64,000 nt of DNA from Providencia sp. PROV188 (GCF_027595165.1 NZ_CP097291.1:2170001-2234000), one strand, 5' to 3'. Shown: positions 36,513-46,605, counted from the first letter of the stretch. A program made the numbers and translations. Notes: generated from the sequence alone by a model not told the origin.

Positions 36513-36698
36513 AGTCTATTCCTGCTTGGCTCCATATCGCGGTGAGGAAGATTGACGCAGTTAGAGATAAATAACCATATCTTTATTTCCGAATTACTGA
36601 TTTTCTTTTTGGATATCTATTTTCTTTTTAAATAATAGTACAAAAAGCCCTTTGGCGATTAACCAAAGGGCTTAGATAAACAAAAACTAATGGTTTAA

Positions 36699-38678
36699 TT
36701 AGAAGTTGTAGTTGATGCCGATATTATAACGACGACCTTCTAATTCCGCGCCATAGGTGCCTTGATCTACACGACGGTCCAATACGTTATAAACACCACC
36801 AACAATATTGGCATTTTTACTTAGTTTATAGCTCGTACCCAGGTCAAACATTGCATAGGATGGTGTCCCTTTACTCATTTGCTGACCACGACCTTGATAA
36901 TCTGAAGTTTCACTACGGAAATTCATACGACCCCAAGTTTGTAAATCTTCCGTTGTATCCCAAGTCAAGGTGGTATTTACCATGTGCTTAGGCTGCTTAC
37001 TCAACGGCTTACCTTTATTTACGCCACTTTTTTGTTCTGTATGCGTATAGGTATAGTTCGCTGCAAATTCGAGGTTATCAAGAATTCCCCAGTTGAAAGT
37101 CACTTCAACACCTTGCATTCTTGCTTTGTCAACGTTGGCTTTATCGCTAACAAAACGGTACGGTTTACCTGGGGTATCACCTTCACCATCCGCTAACGTA
37201 CAGTCTCTGATTGTGTCAATGCTATTGTCACAACGTCTGATTTCCGTAATTTTATCTTTGAAATCAGTATTATAAATAGTAACCCCAGCAGTTAAGTTAT
37301 CTTGATTATTCCAAATAACACCAATCTCTTCAGTGATACTTTTTTCTGGTTTAAGATCTGGGTTACCGTAAATGACGGCATTTCCTTTACCACCGCCAGT
37401 TGCTTGTCCCCAGTTTGCCGACGATTCACGTAAACTTGGTGCTTTATAACCTGTGGATACACCACCTTTAATCGTCCATTGCTCATCTGCATGCCAAACA
37501 CCGTATAAACGGGGGGTCCAATGAGCACCGTAGTTTTCATCATTATCCATTCGCAGACCACCTGTTAATGCAAAGTCATTTGTCATTAACCATTCATCTT
37601 CTGCAAATAATGCCCAGCTATATCTGTCTAACTCACTATTTCCCGGCAGCTTGTTACTTTGATCTTTTAGCTTTTCCTTACGGTACTGACCACCAATACT
37701 GACACTGTGATCACCCAGTAAGAAAACACTTTGGTTACGGACGACTAAATCTTCTACCGTCATTTTACGGCCTGGGTTTTTCGCTTCATCGTACTGAACA
37801 TAAGTGTCCGTCGATGCAAGATCATAAGTACCTGTATGCGTTAAAGCTACATGAGTCATATCGTACTTACTAAATCCGCTACCATCACCATATGCAGCGG
37901 TATAACCCTCACGATAGTCACGATGCTGGTTATCTTTTTTAAAGTCTAAATCAAAGGCGTTTTGCTCATTTGGTGTCAGTGATAATGTACCGCCACCACT
38001 AGTCATAATTTGGCGACCAAATCCATCAATAATTTTATCTTCACTTCGGTGTGAATATTGACCTTGTAACTTTATTCCTAATAAACCATCAACTAATGGT
38101 CCCGAGGTATAGAAGCTACCTTGCCCTGTATTACCTGAATTTTTGCGTTCTGTAATGGTAGTATCTGCTCGTAAACTTGTTGTCCACTCTTGCTGAACAC
38201 GACGAGTAATAATATTGATAACCCCGCCCATCGCATCAGAGCCGTAAAGAGAGGACATTGGACCGCGAACCACTTCGATGCGTTCAATAGCAGGTAATGG
38301 TGGCAACCAGCCTTGTTCAATACCTGATCCATCACTATTTGGTCGGATGCTACGAGTATCCACACGTTTTCCATCGATAAGGATCATAGTGTATTTTGCA
38401 TCCATCCCTCGGATACTAATATCGGAGCTACTACCGCCACCAGTAACAAGAACACCAGGAACATCCTTCAGGGCATCCGTCACATCGCGATAAGCTTTAG
38501 TTTCTAGCTGTTCACGTGTCACAACGGAAATTGATGCTGGCGCATCTTCAATCTTTTGCTGATAGCCTGATGCAGTTGTTACAAAAATTTTATCGCTGCT
38601 GTCATCCGCAAAAGCAGGTACCGCAGTGATAGCCGCAATAATACTAACTGCTATTTTTCTTTTAGTAAAAACAACCAT
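36699..38678 (-). CDS. cirA: CirA-like TonB-dependent catecholate siderophore receptor
   Basis: An outer-membrane receptor with a signal peptide (to about residue 24), a TonB-box-like segment near IFVTTAS, a plug domain (ASISVVTREQLE... VPGVLVTGGGSSSDISIRGMD... IERIEVVRGPMSSLYGSDAMGGVINIIT) and a 22-strand barrel ending RRYNIGINYNF. It resembles E. coli CirA along its length, and cirA-lysP-yeiE-yeiH-nfo is the E. coli order, although two genes are inserted here. The start is set at ATG 38678, with GGAG 8 nt upstream; an in-frame TTG lies 6 nt earlier. A Fur box lies upstream, predicting iron repression. Confidence 0.88.
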   Translation of the reverse strand: MVVFTKRKIAVSIIAAITAVPAFADDSSDKIFVTTASGYQQKIEDAPASISVVTREQLETKAYRDVTDALKDVPGVLVTGGGSSSDISIRGMDAKYTMILIDGKRVDTRSIRPNSDGSGIEQGWLPPLPAIERIEVVRGPMSSLYGSDAMGGVINIITRRVQQEWTTSLRADTTITERKNSGNTGQGSFYTSGPLVDGLLGIKLQGQYSHRSEDKIIDGFGRQIMTSGGGTLSLTPNEQNAFDLDFKKDNQHRDYREGYTAAYGDGSGFSKYDMTHVALTHTGTYDLASTDTYVQYDEAKNPGRKMTVEDLVVRNQSVFLLGDHSVSIGGQYRKEKLKDQSNKLPGNSELDRYSWALFAEDEWLMTNDFALTGGLRMDNDENYGAHWTPRLYGVWHADEQWTIKGGVSTGYKAPSLRESSANWGQATGGGKGNAVIYGNPDLKPEKSITEEIGVIWNNQDNLTAGVTIYNTDFKDKITEIRRCDNSIDTIRDCTLADGEGDTPGKPYRFVSDKANVDKARMQGVEVTFNWGILDNLEFAANYTYTHTEQKSGVNKGKPLSKQPKHMVNTTLTWDTTEDLQTWGRMNFRSETSDYQGRGQQMSKGTPSYAMFDLGTSYKLSKNANIVGGVYNVLDRRVDQGTYGAELEGRRYNIGINYNF

Positions 38679-38858
38679 TCCCAATTCTCCAAGAGATTTC
38701 TTTATCTTAACAATGAATTTTCTATGCTCAGCATGGGTCGTCTAACGCCCCAAAGGTTTATTATTCTTTTGACATGATACTTTCTGAGGTTTACCACTTT
38801 CGAAGCTAAATCAATTAAGTAATTAACTCTCATTCGCAGGCGGTAACAATAATGTAAA

Positions 38859-38873
38859 TGGTAATACTTATCA
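38859..38873. promoter_or_regulatory. Fur box upstream of cirA-like gene
   Basis: TGGTAAT-A-CTTATCA matches the 7-1-7 Fur consensus TGATAAT-n-ATTATCA at 12 of 14 defined positions, and lies about 180 bp before the receptor start. Iron repression of a siderophore receptor is the expected biology. Confidence 0.65.
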
Positions 38874-39061
38874 ATACCATTATTGAATGATTCATGACTT
38901 TCCGTGATGAATTGTGTGACTTAAGTCAAAGGTTAAATCTTTTGAATCAAGATCTGCGGCTGATTATTCATCCGTCGTAGATCCGATTAAAAACGAAGAA
39001 AGGTGAGCGCTTGTCAAAGGAAGGCTAAATACAAGCGCAAAAAGACAGTAGATACGGAAGG

Positions 39062-39847
39062 TTATTGATTAATATTCAGGCTAAATTGTGCGTAACCGCG
39101 TTTTGCCGCAGCGTGATACTGTTGGTTTAGTGGTGCAGTCATCTGTTGTGCTATTGCCGTCATTTCAGGGCCTGCGAGTTCAGGGGAACCCGTACGAAAC
39201 GGCGGGCGAGGATCATACTCAATTGCCAATTCGACAAGGGAGGCAACCTCTTCCCCACACAAGGCTTTGAGCACCAACAGTGAAGCGTCAAATGAACCAG
39301 TTGCCGGCCCAGAGGTATAAATCGACCCATCGATGACGACATCGCTGCCCCCTACAGCAATTGCCCCTACGTCTGGTAGCATCGGGACAACATTGCTATT
39401 ACTTGTTGCCCGTTTACCCCGCAATAACCCTGCCGTTCCTAGCATTAACGAGCCATAGCAAGTACCAATCACCGTTTTTGCGGTATGCCCAACCCGTGCA
39501 AAAAACTGAATCACTTCAGGATCTTCAATAACCTCCGGAGGCACCATACCCGTGACTAAAACATCTAAATCATCAGGGCACTCATCGAATGTCATTGTTG
39601 GCATAGTTGGCCACCCTGTGTAGCCCTCAAGCAACTCTTTATGCTTCCAGATAAAATAAATTTCAGCACCCACGATAGTAAAAACGGATTGTGCCCCATT
39701 AATATCCATTGGCATAAATCCTGGGCAGACAAAAATACCCACTTTAAGTATAGAAGATTGTTGTGCCCTACCCCCTGCAATCAGCGCCTGAATTGACGGA
39801 GTCGTTAACCCAGCAGCCGTGCTAATAGCATAATCATATTTATTCAT
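39062..39847 (-). CDS. DJ-1/PfpI-family protein, isonitrile-hydratase-like
   Basis: A 261-residue protein of the DJ-1/PfpI class I glutaminase-amidotransferase superfamily. After a ~33-residue leader it follows the isonitrile hydratase (InhA) pattern: VGIFVCPGFMPMDINGAQSVF, the nucleophile-elbow cysteine in TVIGTCYGSLMLGTAGLL, SGPATGSFDASL and LAIEYDPRPPFRTGSPELA. The true substrate is unknown. It is transcribed divergently from a TetR regulator that probably controls it through repeated operator motifs between them. Confidence 0.8.
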   Translation of the reverse strand: MNKYDYAISTAAGLTTPSIQALIAGGRAQQSSILKVGIFVCPGFMPMDINGAQSVFTIVGAEIYFIWKHKELLEGYTGWPTMPTMTFDECPDDLDVLVTGMVPPEVIEDPEVIQFFARVGHTAKTVIGTCYGSLMLGTAGLLRGKRATSNSNVVPMLPDVGAIAVGGSDVVIDGSIYTSGPATGSFDASLLVLKALCGEEVASLVELAIEYDPRPPFRTGSPELAGPEMTAIAQQMTAPLNQQYHAAAKRGYAQFSLNINQ

Positions 39848-39881
39848 TCTATTACCCTTGGTTATTTAATCGCCATTATTA

Positions 39882-39944
39882 TACTGATCGGTAAGATAAT
39901 ATATGATATACAATGAAGTAAACTATTTTTGTACTGAATGGTAA
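39882..39944. promoter_or_regulatory. Repeated operator-like motif between PfpI-family gene and tetR
   Basis: TACTGATCGGTAA (39882-39894) and TACTGAATGGTAA (39932-39944) are copies of a 13-mer differing at two positions, 50 bp apart. The first is a near-palindrome around GATC. TetR-type regulators commonly bind such half-site pairs in divergent promoters. Confidence 0.55.
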
Positions 39945-39948
39945 TAAA

Positions 39949-40584
39949 ATGGCACAAAAAGGTAGACCACGAAATTATGATAGCCATGAAGCACTAAATA
40001 ACATCATGACGTTATTCTGGCGCAAGGGGTATTCCGCGACTTCACTTGAAGATTTGGTTAACGTCACTGCGATGAAAAAGCCGAGTCTCTACGCCGCTTT
40101 TGGAAACAAAGCGCGACTGTATGAATTAGCAATGGCACGGTTTGGTGAAATCGCGCAGGCACATTACGCAGCTGCGCTGGCTGAGCAATCGCCAAATGAG
40201 TCATTGTTCGCACGACTTAGCCGTTGGCTTCGTGCCACCGTCTCCTTGTATAACGGAGTAGACGGTAAAACGGGCTGTATGGTGCTCTCTACTGCCGTAG
40301 CAGAAACCGATGACCCACAGGTACAAGCCTTCCTAAAAGACGTTATCCTTGCACAGGAGGCGATGCTTATCACTTGTATCGAAAAGGAAAAATCGGCCTT
40401 ACGTGAACCTGAAAATGCGCGATTACTCGTAAAAACACTTATCGCATTACTGCATTCAGTATCGCTACGAGCGAGAGCGGGCGAAACAGAAGAGGAGTTG
40501 TCCGCGCTAATTGATGCTGGAGAGATGGTGCTGCGTGCAACGCTAGTTATACCAGAAAACACCCAATCAACGTCATCCCCTTAG
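39949..40584 (+). CDS. TetR/AcrR-family transcriptional regulator
   Basis: A 211-residue repressor-type protein. The N-terminal helix-turn-helix (residues about 10-55: ALNNIMTLFWRKGYSATSLEDLVNVTAMKKPSLYAAFGNKARLYELAM) is a textbook TetR domain. The C-terminal half is a helical ligand-binding domain with CMVLSTAVAET. It is divergent from the PfpI-family gene and presumably regulates it and itself. The inducer is unknown. This two-gene module interrupts the cirA-lysP order seen in E. coli. Confidence 0.88.
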   Translation: MAQKGRPRNYDSHEALNNIMTLFWRKGYSATSLEDLVNVTAMKKPSLYAAFGNKARLYELAMARFGEIAQAHYAAALAEQSPNESLFARLSRWLRATVSLYNGVDGKTGCMVLSTAVAETDDPQVQAFLKDVILAQEAMLITCIEKEKSALREPENARLLVKTLIALLHSVSLRARAGETEEELSALIDAGEMVLRATLVIPENTQSTSSP

Positions 40585-40592
40585 AAAACAAA

Positions 40593-40637
40593 AATGGGTA
40601 ATGTTGTCAGCAAACTCACTGACCAACATTACCCATT
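40593..40637 (-). terminator. Hairpin between tetR and lysP (lysP terminator)
   Basis: A 14-bp stem (AATGGGTAATGTTG with CAACATTACCCATT) is extended after a one-base bulge by TCAG/CTGA. On the minus strand it is followed by TTTTGTTTTC. It terminates lysP and may also serve tetR. Confidence 0.8.
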
Positions 40638-40660
40638 AACATCTTAATTTTAAGAGAAAA

Positions 40661-42148
40661 TTACTTCTCTAAATTCTCTTTATATGACGGGAAGCTCATC
40701 TCTTTATAACGGATAATCGAGGTTTTCTTCACGATTTTATATCCGAACCAGATAGCTAAGAATAGAGGAATACCGATATAGGTTGCGGTAACACCTACCC
40801 AGTCAATCCTATCTTCTAAGAAAGCTTGATAGTTTTGACCCAGTGTAATCACTAAGCACAGGATAAAGGCGAAAATTGGCCCGATTGGGAAGAAACCAGA
40901 GCGGTATGGCAAGTCATTAAGATCTCTACCTTGCGCAATATAGCCTCTTCTGAAGCGGTAATGGCTGATGGCAATCCCTAACCACGCGATAAACCCAGTC
41001 ATACCTGACGTGTTTAATAACCACAGATATACCGTTTGGTTACCAAACATTGAGCTTAAGAAGCACAGACCTGCCACAACCGTGGTTGCCAGCAATGCAT
41101 AACGTGGTACGCCACCTTTAGAGAGGCGAGCAAAGATTTTCGGTGCTTTACCTTCACGAGCCAAGGTGTACAGCATACGCGTTGAGGCATACATCCCGGA
41201 GTTACCCGCAGAGAGAACCGCAGTTAAGATAACGGCATTCATCACCGCTGCCGCTGATAATAAACCTGCATTCTCAAATACTAATGTAAATGGACTTACG
41301 CTAATGTCTTTCACGTCGTTACGCAGTAAGCTTGGATCAGTGTAAGGGATAATTAAGCTAATGATTAAAATCGCGAAGATATAAAACAGCAAAATACGCC
41401 AGAACACTTTACGCACCGCACGAGGGATATTTTTCGCTGGATCTTTTGACTCACCCGCCGCAATACCGATTAATTCAGTACCTTGGAATGAAAACCCTAC
41501 GATCATCGCCACACCAATCATGGCAGAGAAACCACCAGCAAATGGTGCATCACCAATTTCCCAGTTATGCCAACCCGCGTTTTCTGCGCCGTTCATAATG
41601 CCGAAAATCATCAGCACGCCAACGACGATAAAAATAACCACCGTGGTCACTTTGATTAGCGAGAACCAATATTCCGCTTCACCGAAGCCTTTAACGGAAA
41701 TGTAGTTCAGTAAGAAAATGATTGCTAAGAAGATAGCACTCCAGATCCAGCCTGGGGTATCTGGGAACCAGTAGGTCATCACTAATTGTGCCGCTACAAG
41801 GTCAACCGCGATAGTCACCGCCCAGTTGTACCAGTAGTTCCAACCTAATGCGAAGCCAAAGCCTTCATCGACATATTTTGCGCCATAAGTCGCAAAGGAG
41901 CCAGAGACTGGCATGTACGCAGCTAATTCACCTAAGCTGGTCATTAAGAAATACACCATTAAACCAATAATGGCGTATGAGAGGAGCGCTCCACCCGGTC
42001 CAGCTTGTGCTACTGTGGCACCGGATGCCACAAATAAACCGGTTCCGATGGAGCCGCCAATTGCGATCATCGCGAGGTGGCGAGCTTTTAGTTCTCGACG
42101 TAATCTTGGTCCGCCGCTCATCGATGTCGTTGTATGTTGTTCTGCCAT
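40661..42148 (-). CDS. lysP: Lysine-specific permease LysP
   Basis: A 495-residue APC-family lysine:proton symporter with 12 transmembrane segments. It also acts as co-sensor of lysine for CadC in E. coli. Long identical stretches (LRRELKARHL... GGSIGTGLFVASGAT, GWNYWYNWAVTIAVDLVAAQLVM and GNSGMYASTRMLYTLAREGKAP) make the call secure. It is adjacent to yeiE, as in E. coli, and transcribed in the same direction as yeiE with 145 bp between, so it probably has a separate promoter. Confidence 0.97.
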   Translation of the reverse strand: MAEQHTTTSMSGGPRLRRELKARHLAMIAIGGSIGTGLFVASGATVAQAGPGGALLSYAIIGLMVYFLMTSLGELAAYMPVSGSFATYGAKYVDEGFGFALGWNYWYNWAVTIAVDLVAAQLVMTYWFPDTPGWIWSAIFLAIIFLLNYISVKGFGEAEYWFSLIKVTTVVIFIVVGVLMIFGIMNGAENAGWHNWEIGDAPFAGGFSAMIGVAMIVGFSFQGTELIGIAAGESKDPAKNIPRAVRKVFWRILLFYIFAILIISLIIPYTDPSLLRNDVKDISVSPFTLVFENAGLLSAAAVMNAVILTAVLSAGNSGMYASTRMLYTLAREGKAPKIFARLSKGGVPRYALLATTVVAGLCFLSSMFGNQTVYLWLLNTSGMTGFIAWLGIAISHYRFRRGYIAQGRDLNDLPYRSGFFPIGPIFAFILCLVITLGQNYQAFLEDRIDWVGVTATYIGIPLFLAIWFGYKIVKKTSIIRYKEMSFPSYKENLEK

Positions 42149-42293
42149 CTGTTCCCTGTATTTTATTTTCAGTCAATAACGCGGGGGATTCTAACAAACT
42201 CAAACGGCAGAACTAAGCAACTCTTTGCTGTTATAAGATACCTTCATAATCCAGCGATAATTATTAGCAAAACACGTTATAGTGAATAAAACG

Positions 42294-43157
42294 TCAATTA
42301 CAATAATCCAGCAGATTCGTTATCGCGTTAGAAAGATGCTTCTGACGGTGATAAATCAGGTATAACGTACGCTCAAGTTGTAACTCTTCCACTTCAAGCT
42401 CCACCAGCGTGCCATTCTCTAATTGCTCCGCAATCACTCGTCGAGATAAACAGCTGATACCCATCCCAAAACGTACCGCATGTTTAATCGCTTCAGAATT
42501 ACCTAACTCCATTAAAATATGGAATCCTGGAAGGTGAGCAAAGAGTAGTTGATCTAGTACATCGCGCGTACCAGAACCTCTTTCACGCAAGATCCATGGC
42601 GCATCTTTTAACTCTTTTAAAGTCACTTTTTTTTGTGCTAATGGGTTACTTGGCGCGGAAAACACCACTAACTCATCTTTTAACCACGGTTTTGAAATAA
42701 GCTCAGGACTGTGGCAAACCCCTTCAATCAGCCCCACATCAGCCCGAAACTCCATCACGCCTTTAATGACTTCCTCAGTATTTCCGATAAATAATTCCAG
42801 TGGAATTTCAGGATTATCATGACGGTACCCGGCTAAAATCTCAGGCAACATATAGTTACCGATTGTGGTACTAGCCGCCAAACGAACTGCGCCCATCTCT
42901 TTTTTGAACAGTTGCTCGACTTCAAATGCTTGTTCTAATAACGCTAATGCCTTTGGGTAAAGTAGGCGCCCATGTTCGTTAGTGACAAGTCGTTTACCTA
43001 CACGGTCAAAGAGTTGCACACCTAATTGCCCTTCCAAGTCAGTCAGTGAAGCGCTCACTGCGGACTGCGATAACGCTAATAATTGCGATGCTTGCGTCGT
43101 GGAGCCACTTTTTAATACTTCCGTGAAAACTTCAAGCTGCCTCAGTGTAATACGCAT
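42294..43157 (-). CDS. yeiE: LysR-family regulator YeiE
   Basis: A 287-residue LysR-type regulator. The winged HTH at residues about 3-62 reads [52 protein letters not shown], followed by a periplasmic-binding-protein-like effector domain. Its divergence from yeiH and position beside lysP match E. coli YeiE. The yeiE/yeiH intergenic region of 190 bp should contain its operator. The effector is not certain; homologues have been linked to iron and sulfite physiology. Confidence 0.92.
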   Translation of the reverse strand: MRITLRQLEVFTEVLKSGSTTQASQLLALSQSAVSASLTDLEGQLGVQLFDRVGKRLVTNEHGRLLYPKALALLEQAFEVEQLFKKEMGAVRLAASTTIGNYMLPEILAGYRHDNPEIPLELFIGNTEEVIKGVMEFRADVGLIEGVCHSPELISKPWLKDELVVFSAPSNPLAQKKVTLKELKDAPWILRERGSGTRDVLDQLLFAHLPGFHILMELGNSEAIKHAVRFGMGISCLSRRVIAEQLENGTLVELEVEELQLERTLYLIYHRQKHLSNAITNLLDYCN

Positions 43158-43347
43158 ACAGAAAGCTCCAAGATGATTATGTAGTTGTAATAATATTGTT
43201 AATATTAATCATTTATTAGCAATATACCAGAAGAAACTCGTAATCTATTTTTTAGATAAATAATACAAAAACAATCAATTTAGATTATTACATTTTTTGT
43301 TATATGCTTATTCCAACTTAATCTAAGTCGTCATAAAGAGTGTAGTC

Positions 43348-44427
43348 ATGGATAAAACTGGAACCAAAGCAATCACACAAAATAATTCATTCCCTATTCT
43401 AAAACTTGTTCCGGGGATCATTTTAGCGGGAATTTTAACAGCCATTGCCATATATCTTGGTGAACAATCATGGTTTATGGATATCGGGCTGGGCGCGCTC
43501 ACTCTGGCTATTCTTCTTGGTATTTGTGTGGGAAATACCGTTTACCCTGCGATTAGTACAAGTAGCGATGCAGGGATTAAATTCGCTAAGCACTATTTTT
43601 TACGTGCCGGTATTATTTTGTATGGCTTTCGCCTGACTTTTCAGCAAATTACCGACGTGGGAGCCACAGGACTGATTATTGATGCACTCACATTAACCTC
43701 CACTTTTTTCTTAGCTTATTGGCTTGGTAAAAAAGTATTCAAACTTGATGATGAAACCACCATGTTAATTGGTGCGGGTAGCAGTATTTGTGGTGCAGCT
43801 GCCGTAATGGCAACCGAGCCGGTCGTTAAAGCGTCCGCAAGTAAGGTCGCAGTTGCCGTTTCAACCGTGGTGATCTTTGGTACCATTGGTATTTTTGTCT
43901 ACCCATGGTTATATCAGTTAAATGCGCATTTCGGCTGGATCCCTGCGACTCAAGAAACATTCGGGATTTATATCGGTTCAACCGTACATGAAGTCGCCCA
44001 AGTTGTTGCCGCAGGTCATACTATTGGTCCAGATGCAGAAAATGCTTCTGTGATAGCGAAAATGTTACGCGTGATGATGCTGGCGCCGTTTTTAATTATC
44101 TTATCTGCATTTATTAGCCGTAAAAATGCGGCCAGCACGCAAGAAGGCGCCCAAAAAAGTAAAATTACGATCCCTTGGTTTGCGGTGATTTTTATCTTAG
44201 TCGCCGCGTTTAACTCATTCAACTTATTACCTGAGCAACTGGTTAAACAAATTATTACGTTAGATACCATCCTATTAGCGATGGCGATGGTGGCATTAGG
44301 GTTGACAACGCATGTCAGTGCGATTCGACAAGCGGGGATCAAACCTTTATTGATGGCTGCTATCTTGTTCGCTTGGTTAATTTTCGGCGGTATAGTGATT
44401 AACGTTGTTATTCAGTCGGTGTTTTAA
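43348..44427 (+). CDS. yeiH: YeiH family (UPF0324) inner-membrane transporter
   Basis: A 359-residue polytopic protein with about 10-11 transmembrane segments. Signature stretches include LRAGIILYGFRLTFQQI, GAGSSICGAAAVMATEPVVKAS, STVHEVAQVVAAG and ALGLTTHVSAIRQAGIKPLL. UPF0324 proteins are putative anion (sulfate/sulfite-type) exporters, a function not proven for this member. It is divergent from the LysR gene yeiE, its likely regulator. Confidence 0.92.
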   Translation: MDKTGTKAITQNNSFPILKLVPGIILAGILTAIAIYLGEQSWFMDIGLGALTLAILLGICVGNTVYPAISTSSDAGIKFAKHYFLRAGIILYGFRLTFQQITDVGATGLIIDALTLTSTFFLAYWLGKKVFKLDDETTMLIGAGSSICGAAAVMATEPVVKASASKVAVAVSTVVIFGTIGIFVYPWLYQLNAHFGWIPATQETFGIYIGSTVHEVAQVVAAGHTIGPDAENASVIAKMLRVMMLAPFLIILSAFISRKNAASTQEGAQKSKITIPWFAVIFILVAAFNSFNLLPEQLVKQIITLDTILLAMAMVALGLTTHVSAIRQAGIKPLLMAAILFAWLIFGGIVINVVIQSVF

Positions 44428-44477
44428 CCCTCATTTTCTACTTGCTAAGTTTGTCTCCTTTTTTGAGCACCTCCGAT

Positions 44478-44498
44478 TGCCGCTTTTTATAAGCGGCA
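44478..44498 (+). terminator. yeiH terminator
   Basis: Stem TGCCGCTT/AAGCGGCA with loop TTTAT, followed by seven T residues. Confidence 0.92.
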
Positions 44499-44560
44499 TT
44501 TTTTTATTGGTTTCATTTCTTTAGTTATTAATGGCATACTCCTGAAAAAAGGAGTCTATC

Positions 44561-45406
44561 ATGAAATATGTTGGAGCACATGTCAGCGCCTCTGGCGGCG
44601 TAGACCAAGCAGTGATTCGCGCCCATGAAATTGGAGCCACTGCATTTGCCTTATTTACCAAGAATCAACGTCAATGGAAAGCCGCCCCCCTTAGTGATGA
44701 ATCAATTAAAAGCTTCAAACAAAACTGCGCTAAATACGGTTATGGGAAGCACCAAATTTTACCCCACGACAGTTATCTCATTAATTTGGGGCATCCTGAA
44801 TTTGAAGCATTAGAGAAATCTCGCGTCGCTTTTATTGATGAAATGCAGCGTTGTATGCAATTGGGAATTGACCTGCTGAACTTCCATCCCGGCAGCCACC
44901 TTAAGCAAATTGAAGTTGATGATTGCCTCGCGCGTATTGCAGAATCGATCAATATCGCCTTAGAAGAAACTGAAGGTGTTATCGCCGTCATTGAAAATAC
45001 TGCAGGACAAGGGACAAATCTGGGGTTTGATTTTACACATCTAGCTAAAATCATCGAGCGCGTTAAAGATCAAAGCCGTGTCGGTGTTTGTATTGATACG
45101 TGCCATGCCTTTGCCGCAGGTTATGACCTGCGCACAGCAGAAGATTGCGAGAAAACATTCCAACAATTTTCTGACATTGTGGGCTTTGAATTCTTAAAAG
45201 GTATGCATCTTAATGATGCGAAAAGTGAATTTGCCAGCCGTGTTGACCGCCATCATAGCTTAGGTGAAGGCAATATTGGCTATGCACCATTTAGCTATAT
45301 TATGAAAGACCCACGTTTTGATGGTATCCCGCTGATTTTAGAGACCATCAATCCCGATATTTGGCCACAAGAGATTGCATGGTTAAAATCGCAACAAAAT
45401 AGCTAA
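44561..45406 (+). CDS. nfo: Endonuclease IV
   Basis: A 281-residue apurinic/apyrimidinic endonuclease with a trinuclear zinc TIM barrel. Metal-ligand motifs are visible as [66 protein letters not shown] and [16 protein letters not shown] lies 7 nt before the ATG. The position after yeiH is the E. coli order, so a SoxRS-type oxidative-stress response is plausible; no soxbox was identified. Confidence 0.97.
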   Translation: MKYVGAHVSASGGVDQAVIRAHEIGATAFALFTKNQRQWKAAPLSDESIKSFKQNCAKYGYGKHQILPHDSYLINLGHPEFEALEKSRVAFIDEMQRCMQLGIDLLNFHPGSHLKQIEVDDCLARIAESINIALEETEGVIAVIENTAGQGTNLGFDFTHLAKIIERVKDQSRVGVCIDTCHAFAAGYDLRTAEDCEKTFQQFSDIVGFEFLKGMHLNDAKSEFASRVDRHHSLGEGNIGYAPFSYIMKDPRFDGIPLILETINPDIWPQEIAWLKSQQNS

Positions 45407-45439
45407 GACAGCTAATAGACAAAAACCATCGCAAACAAA

Positions 45440-45463
45440 AAGGCGGCCTTCTATAGCCGCCTT
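45440..45463 (-). terminator. fruK terminator
   Basis: Stem AAGGCGGC/GCCGCCTT (8 bp) with an 8-nt loop. The minus strand continues TTTGTTTG. It lies between the convergent nfo and fruK genes. Confidence 0.75.
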
Positions 45464-45487
45464 CTCAATGAAATAATCGTACAATAT

Positions 45488-46423
45488 TTACAATGATTTC
45501 ATCTCAATTTTCGCCATCATATCCGCCAGCTTATTACGATTTTTTAAGCCAACATCAGGCTGAGAAACCGATAACGCAGAAATTGCGGTCGCCATACGGA
45601 GTGTATGCTCGCTAGTCTCACCATTTAATAAGCCGTAAGCTAATCCTGCAACCATTGAATCCCCAGCACCTACCGTACTGACAACCTCACATTGAGGCGG
45701 TTTTGCAAGCCAAGATCCTGAAGCATTTACCCAAAGAGCACCTTCTTCACCAAGGGAAATGACCACGTGAGAAATGCCTTTATCACGCAGCTCATGTGCC
45801 GCCGCAATAACATCTTTTAAATCAGGTAATTTACGCCCTACCCATGTTTCTAACTCTTGACGATTAGGTTTAACTAACCATGGGGATGCTTTCAGACCCG
45901 CTTTTAATGCTTCGCGGCTACTATCAAAGATAATACAAGGGCATAATTGACGCAGACGAGTCATCCAACGTGTGAATTCTTCAGGTTCAATCCCATTAGG
46001 TAAACTTCCGCTTACCACCACCATGTCAAAATGACCAAGCCAATTAAGGGATTCTGTGGAAAAACGGTTCCAATCTTCTTTACTGACATCAAAACCAGAG
46101 AAATTAAAGTCTGTCGATTCACCGTTATTTTCTGTGAGCTTAACATTAATGCGCGTACGACCTGGCACCATGCTAAAGCGGTTTGCCATGCCATTTTCAC
46201 TAAAGAAGTGTTGGAATTCTTCTTGGTTGTCCTTACCCATAAAGCCGCTAACAGTGATATCAATACCGAGGTCACGCAGGACTTTTCCTACATTAACCCC
46301 TTTGCCTCCAGCATTGAGACTAGCGGTTTTAACTAAATTGACTTCACCGACTTCGATGGAAGGGCATAGCCCCACAAGGTCATAAGCAGGATTTAATGTA
46401 ATTGTAGCAACCCGGCGAGTCAT
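45488..46423 (-). CDS. fruK: 1-Phosphofructokinase
   Basis: A PfkB-family sugar kinase converting fructose 1-phosphate to fructose 1,6-bisphosphate. It is very close to E. coli FruK: TRRVATITLNPAYDLVG, the glycine-rich LNAGGKGVNVGKVL, and the C-terminal catalytic TVGAGDSMVAGL. I use ATG 46423, which aligns with the E. coli start; a GTG six bases earlier is possible. Neither fruB nor fruA, which flank fruK in E. coli, is adjacent: the neighbours are nfo and a Nudix gene on the opposite strand. The gene is therefore an orphan in this window. Confidence 0.94.
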   Translation of the reverse strand: MTRRVATITLNPAYDLVGLCPSIEVGEVNLVKTASLNAGGKGVNVGKVLRDLGIDITVSGFMGKDNQEEFQHFFSENGMANRFSMVPGRTRINVKLTENNGESTDFNFSGFDVSKEDWNRFSTESLNWLGHFDMVVVSGSLPNGIEPEEFTRWMTRLRQLCPCIIFDSSREALKAGLKASPWLVKPNRQELETWVGRKLPDLKDVIAAAHELRDKGISHVVISLGEEGALWVNASGSWLAKPPQCEVVSTVGAGDSMVAGLAYGLLNGETSEHTLRMATAISALSVSQPDVGLKNRNKLADMMAKIEMKSL

Positions 46424-46605
46424 AACCACTTATCTCCCTTATCATTATTGTCTTCGTGCAGACGGTCTTATCACAAGATTTTCAGGGCATAGTTATAACA
46501 CTAATAACTGTTAGTTTCAGTGATATTTGTATTTTTTCCTGATTGTAATTTGAAAGTAACGTGGCAAAATTCTTTCCTTTATAAAAATAAGAAGAAGGAA
46601 AAATA

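Noticed and set aside
46506..46520. A Cra (FruR) operator before fruK.
   Set aside because: Only a TGAAAC half-site is visible on the minus strand; the other half does not match, so it is not called.
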